Of a DNA stretch of 5,340 nt, positions 5,322 to 5,340 are shown in pieces. The stretch is from Clostridia bacterium (GTDB lineage Bacteria; Bacillota; Clostridia; DSM-8532), in contig JAOABT010000245.1 of the NCBI GenBank assembly GCA_026418215.1, positions 1-5,340 of the forward strand, written 5' to 3'. Under the pieces are notes generated by a model, which saw only the letters and a program-made list of their open reading frames with translations, was not told the DNA's origin and searched no databases. Position 1 is the first letter of the stretch, and each line of letters starts with the position of its first letter. The position numbers and the translations under genes are program-made.

Positions 5322-5340
5322 CTGTCTCTTATACACATCT
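5322..5340. other. Tn5 mosaic-end sequencing adapter (artefact)
   Basis: The last 19 bases, CTGTCTCTTATACACATCT, are the exact reverse complement of the 19-bp Tn5 mosaic end used in tagmentation (Nextera) libraries. They sit precisely at the contig boundary, interrupt the oppD reading frame, and encode the MCIRDR N-terminus typical of untrimmed assemblies. They should be removed from the genomic sequence. Confidence 0.97.

Noticed and set aside
5322..5340. Tn5 mosaic end as evidence of a real transposon
   Set aside because: It is exactly 19 bp, located at the very end of the contig, with no transposase, and it breaks an otherwise intact gene. That is the pattern of a library adapter.

Overview
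The window looks like a contig end from a Gram-positive, low-to-moderate GC bacterium, most likely a member of the Clostridia/Eubacteriales. The support is AGGAGG-type ribosome binding sites, intrinsic terminators with U-tracts, a TTGACA promoter, and the style of the ABC-F and peptide-transporter proteins. No marker gene fixes the genus. The last 19 bases are a library adapter (Tn5 mosaic end), so the DNA probably comes from a tagmentation-based draft or metagenome assembly.

Layout. Bases 1-345 hold no conventional gene. They carry a promoter (TTGACA at 99-104, TATCAT at 123-128) and a leader of about 210 nt. The leader has short upstream ORFs, an internal hairpin, an alternative pairing, and an intrinsic terminator whose 3' arm contains the Shine-Dalgarno sequence of the next gene. 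That gene (346-1998, + strand) encodes a 550-residue ABC-F ATPase of the ribosome-protection type (Vga/VmlR/CplR-like). Together they look like an antibiotic-inducible resistance unit controlled by ribosome-mediated transcription attenuation.

A convergent gene on the - strand (2181-3086) encodes a membrane-anchored calcineurin-like metallophosphoesterase of the YkuE type. The two genes share a bidirectional terminator at 2164-2199. The spacer between them holds an inverted near-copy (17 of 19 bases) of the phosphoesterase 3' end.

Upstream of the phosphoesterase, on the same strand, is the distal end of a peptide-import operon: oppD/dppD (truncated by the contig edge), oppF/dppF (ATGA overlap with oppD), and a 71-codon small membrane protein starting 6 nt after oppF. 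A terminator at 3165-3191 closes it. The permease and binding-protein genes would lie beyond the right edge.

No CRISPR array, tRNA, rRNA or genuine mobile element is visible. The most interesting element is the ABC-F leader. Its mechanism is an inference from pairing and gene order and is not established for this sequence.
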